This document shows, piece by piece, positions 61,942 through 64,000 of a stretch of 64,000 bases of DNA. Origin of the DNA: Acidobacteriota bacterium (GTDB lineage Bacteria > Acidobacteriota > Thermoanaerobaculia > Multivoradales > J023); NCBI GenBank assembly GCA_029263395.1, contig JAJCXO010000100.1:1-64000 (forward strand), in the 5' to 3' direction. The position numbers were made by a program, and so were the translations under genes. How positions within the stretch are numbered: position 1 is the first letter of the stretch; every line of letters starts with the position of its first letter. The notes beneath the pieces were generated by a model. That model was not told the origin of the DNA. It did not search any database and saw only the letters and a list, made by a program, of their open reading frames with translations.

Positions 61942-64000
61942 ATGACGACTTTGGTGGTCATCCTCCTGCTACTCGCTGCGTGTGCCGAACCCTTACCGGA
62001 AGCGCCCTCCGACGGTGTGGCCCCGAGCCCGGCAACCACAGGCGAGGCAACCACGGGCCAGGCAACCGCTGCCCTGAAAGCGGGTGCCCTGGAGACGACA
62101 GACGCCTCGGAACCAGGTGCTGACCGGGCACCAGGGACGGGTTTTGTTGTCTGGGAATCGAATCGCACCGGTGTCTGGCGGTTATGGATCCGTGATCTCG
62201 ACGGCTCACCACCACGCCAGCTGTGGCCAGAGGCGGGTGACCGCCCACAGTGTTGCGCCCACATCGAGCCCGGTGGCGAGCGAATCGCCTATCTCAGCCT
62301 GCCACCAGGTGATGCAACCTATCCCGAGGGTGGAGCCTCGGGGCGGCTACAGGTGATCCGGCGCCCCGCAATGGGCAGCAATGCCGAGACAGAAACAGCC
62401 ACAGAGGCAGCGCCTCGGGTGGTCGTTCCGGACGCTCGAACGTATTTTGAGCATCGTGCCGTCGTTTGGCGCGATGTCGGCGAGTTGATCTACATCGCTG
62501 GCGACGGCCGAACGCGTTGGATCCAGGTGGATACGGGAGAGCAACGGGACCTCACCGACGCGAGGGTCGACCGCCACGGCTGGCTGGTCAACCGCCAGCT
62601 GACCCATGCCACTACCGGCCTGCCGTCGTTCGCCCCTTATGACAAAAACCGGCGGCAAGTGCGCGAGACCCGGACCCTCGGAGGCTGCCAACCCTACTTC
62701 TCTCACGACGGCCGCTGGGGCTTCTGGACCGCCGGTGCTGGCGGCCCGATCCGGGCGATGGATCTGGCGACCCGCCACAGCGTCGAGATCCTGGCCAAAA
62801 GCGATCCACGGCTGCCCGACGACCGGGGTTATCTCTATTTCCCGATGTTCTCTCACGACGCAACCCTGTTTGCCTGGGGAGCCTCACCCGACCAACACGA
62901 CCATGCCACCTCGGACTACGACATCTTCGTCGCCGCCACCGACCCCGAAACCTTGGAGCTGTTAGGGCCACCCTGGCGCGTGACACGAGATCCAGGCAGC
63001 GACCGCTTCCCTGACGTCTTCGCAGCACCGCTCGCACTCGGACGACACTTCGGGGAAGCACCGCTGCGCCTCGAACTCACCGCACCCGACGCTGCCGAAG
63101 ATTGGGTGTGGCAACTCGGCGAGACCATCGTTGGCGAGGCCACCGCGACGTTGCCGCTCACCGGTCCTGCAATTGAGCACACCTTCGAAGCGGCTGGCAC
63201 CTATGCCATCACCGCACGTCGAGGCGGAGAGACGGCACAGGGCTGGGCACGGGTACGCCCAGCCCAGCCACCTTCGGTGGTCGACACCGTGCTGCGCGGC
63301 GGTCGGGAGATCGTGATCCGGTTCGACGAAGCGGTTGATCCAGCCACGGCGACGGCCGCCTTCGAATCCGGCCGACTCGTGATGCCTGATGAAGACGGCC
63401 TGCTCAGCGAAGACCCACGCAGCCTAGTCATCACCCTAGCGCAAGACCTCGACGAGGGTGACACCCTGCTGCTCACCGGCGTGCAGGATCGTGCCCAACG
63501 CCCCAACCTGATGCCACCGACGCGCTTGCCGATCGAGCCGGCGTCCTGGCCGCTGGATGCGCGAGGTTTGGTCTTCCTGTGGCAAACCGACGATGGCTTC
63601 AACGAGGTCGACGATCCGGCCATGGAGGCTCCACGAGCCTGCCTGCTCAAACCTCGCGGGCGCGCCTGGCTCGATCGTCACTTCGCCATGGTGCTGGCGG
63701 GTGGCATGTTTGTCACCGATGACGCCAGCGTCCTGGGCGTGCTGAACGGCTGTCAGAGGACCAACGAGCTGACCCTCGAAGCGACGATCACGCCGCACCG
63801 CCGGGCCGGACCAGACATGGCTCGGATCGTCACCTTTTCAGGCGGGCATCACTCACGCAACTTCACCCTCGGCCAGATTGACGACCGGCTGATCTTCCGG
63901 CTGCGCACCGCCACCACTGGCCCCAATGCCGACCGGCCGCAGCTCGATCTCGGGCCCCTGCCGATCGGCCGCCCAACCCACGTCGTGGTGAGCTACACCG
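61942..64000 (+). CDS. Predicted lipoprotein with TolB-like propeller (3' end outside window)
   Basis: The ATG at 61942 has GGAG nine bases upstream and opens 686 codons to the window edge. The N-terminus is a short lipoprotein signal, MTTLVVILLLLAAC, followed by a Thr/Ala-rich tether with a 15-bp repeat (EATTGQATT). WESNRTGVWRLWIRDLDG is the typical first blade of a TolB-like beta-propeller. HIEPGGERIAYLS and PYFSHDGRWGFW are further blades. An Ig-like domain (EDWVWQLGETIVGEAT) and a LamG-like segment near the edge follow. It is likely an outer-membrane or surface lipoprotein; no enzyme motif is seen. Confidence 0.82.
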   Translation, partial: MTTLVVILLLLAACAEPLPEAPSDGVAPSPATTGEATTGQATAALKAGALETTDASEPGADRAPGTGFVVWESNRTGVWRLWIRDLDGSPPRQLWPEAGDRPQCCAHIEPGGERIAYLSLPPGDATYPEGGASGRLQVIRRPAMGSNAETETATEAAPRVVVPDARTYFEHRAVVWRDVGELIYIAGDGRTRWIQVDTGEQRDLTDARVDRHGWLVNRQLTHATTGLPSFAPYDKNRRQVRETRTLGGCQPYFSHDGRWGFWTAGAGGPIRAMDLATRHSVEILAKSDPRLPDDRGYLYFPMFSHDATLFAWGASPDQHDHATSDYDIFVAATDPETLELLGPPWRVTRDPGSDRFPDVFAAPLALGRHFGEAPLRLELTAPDAAEDWVWQLGETIVGEATATLPLTGPAIEHTFEAAGTYAITARRGGETAQGWARVRPAQPPSVVDTVLRGGREIVIRFDEAVDPATATAAFESGRLVMPDEDGLLSEDPRSLVITLAQDLDEGDTLLLTGVQDRAQRPNLMPPTRLPIEPASWPLDARGLVFLWQTDDGFNEVDDPAMEAPRACLLKPRGRAWLDRHFAMVLAGGMFVTDDASVLGVLNGCQRTNELTLEATITPHRRAGPDMARIVTFSGGHHSRNFTLGQIDDRLIFRLRTATTGPNADRPQLDLGPLPIGRPTHVVVSYT
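62031..62070. repeat. 15-bp tandem repeat in lipoprotein tether
   Basis: Units at 62031 and 62046 (GGCAACCAC-x-GGC) plus a partial third encode ATTGEATTGQAT. As in the lipoprotein at 12854, the array lies just after the lipidated cysteine. Confidence 0.75.

Overview
The window looks like chromosome from a free-living, high-GC (about 60 percent), Gram-negative-type bacterium. The best guess is Acidobacteriota, perhaps a Thermoanaerobaculia-like lineage. That guess rests on gene style: many exported proteins with carboxypeptidase-regulatory-like, choice-of-anchor and Ig-like domains, CheB/CheR-PAS fusion proteins, and a folP-cdaA-cdaR-glmM-pdxJ operon. It is an inference; no rRNA gene is present to settle it.

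Region 1 (1-15,264) is accessory and repeat-rich. Two paralogous two-gene modules each pair a small cysteine-rich exported protein with a large exported protein built of carboxypeptidase-regulatory-like beta-sandwich domains (2,485 to <1 on the minus strand; 7,340-9,998 on the plus strand). Between them lies a 1,325-residue calcineurin-like phosphoesterase-NACHT NTPase fusion that resembles bacterial NLR-type defence proteins. A paralogue of that gene survives at 10,147-10,991 as three blocks separated by two large internal deletions. Fragments of an MBOAT acyltransferase and an NTF2-like protein, a 110-bp tandem palindromic repeat, a 42-bp tandem repeat and two lipoprotein genes complete the region.

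Region 2 (15,265-34,436) is mostly ordinary chromosome. It holds a three-gene operon (Cys/Trp repeat protein, DUF1611/DgcN-like protein, ornithine/alanine-type racemase), sppA, a thyA-folA pair, a TPR-cNMP protein, a choice-of-anchor D membrane protein, manA with an EamA transporter, an OmpR-type two-component system, an Ig-like exported protein, a histone-deacetylase-like amidohydrolase, a sigma factor and an adenosine-deaminase-like amidohydrolase.

Region 3 (34,558-44,393) is a housekeeping core: rpmG, tRNA-Asp, tRNA-Val, an ArsR regulator, a CAU tRNA that looks like tRNA-Ile2, its expected modifying enzyme tilS, ftsH, then folP-cdaA-cdaR-glmM-pdxJ. This links folate, c-di-AMP and peptidoglycan precursor synthesis on one strand.

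Region 4 (44,414-64,000) is signalling and cell surface: a double-receiver PAS regulator, an NtrC-type regulator with a 71-residue partner, a beta-helical exported protein, a di-haem propeller protein, two tandem CheB/CheR-derived sensor proteins that have each lost a different half of the usual architecture, and three exported or membrane proteins, the last running off the right edge.

A theme across the window is short tandem repeats, often with a 15-bp unit, inside low-complexity linkers of otherwise unrelated genes.
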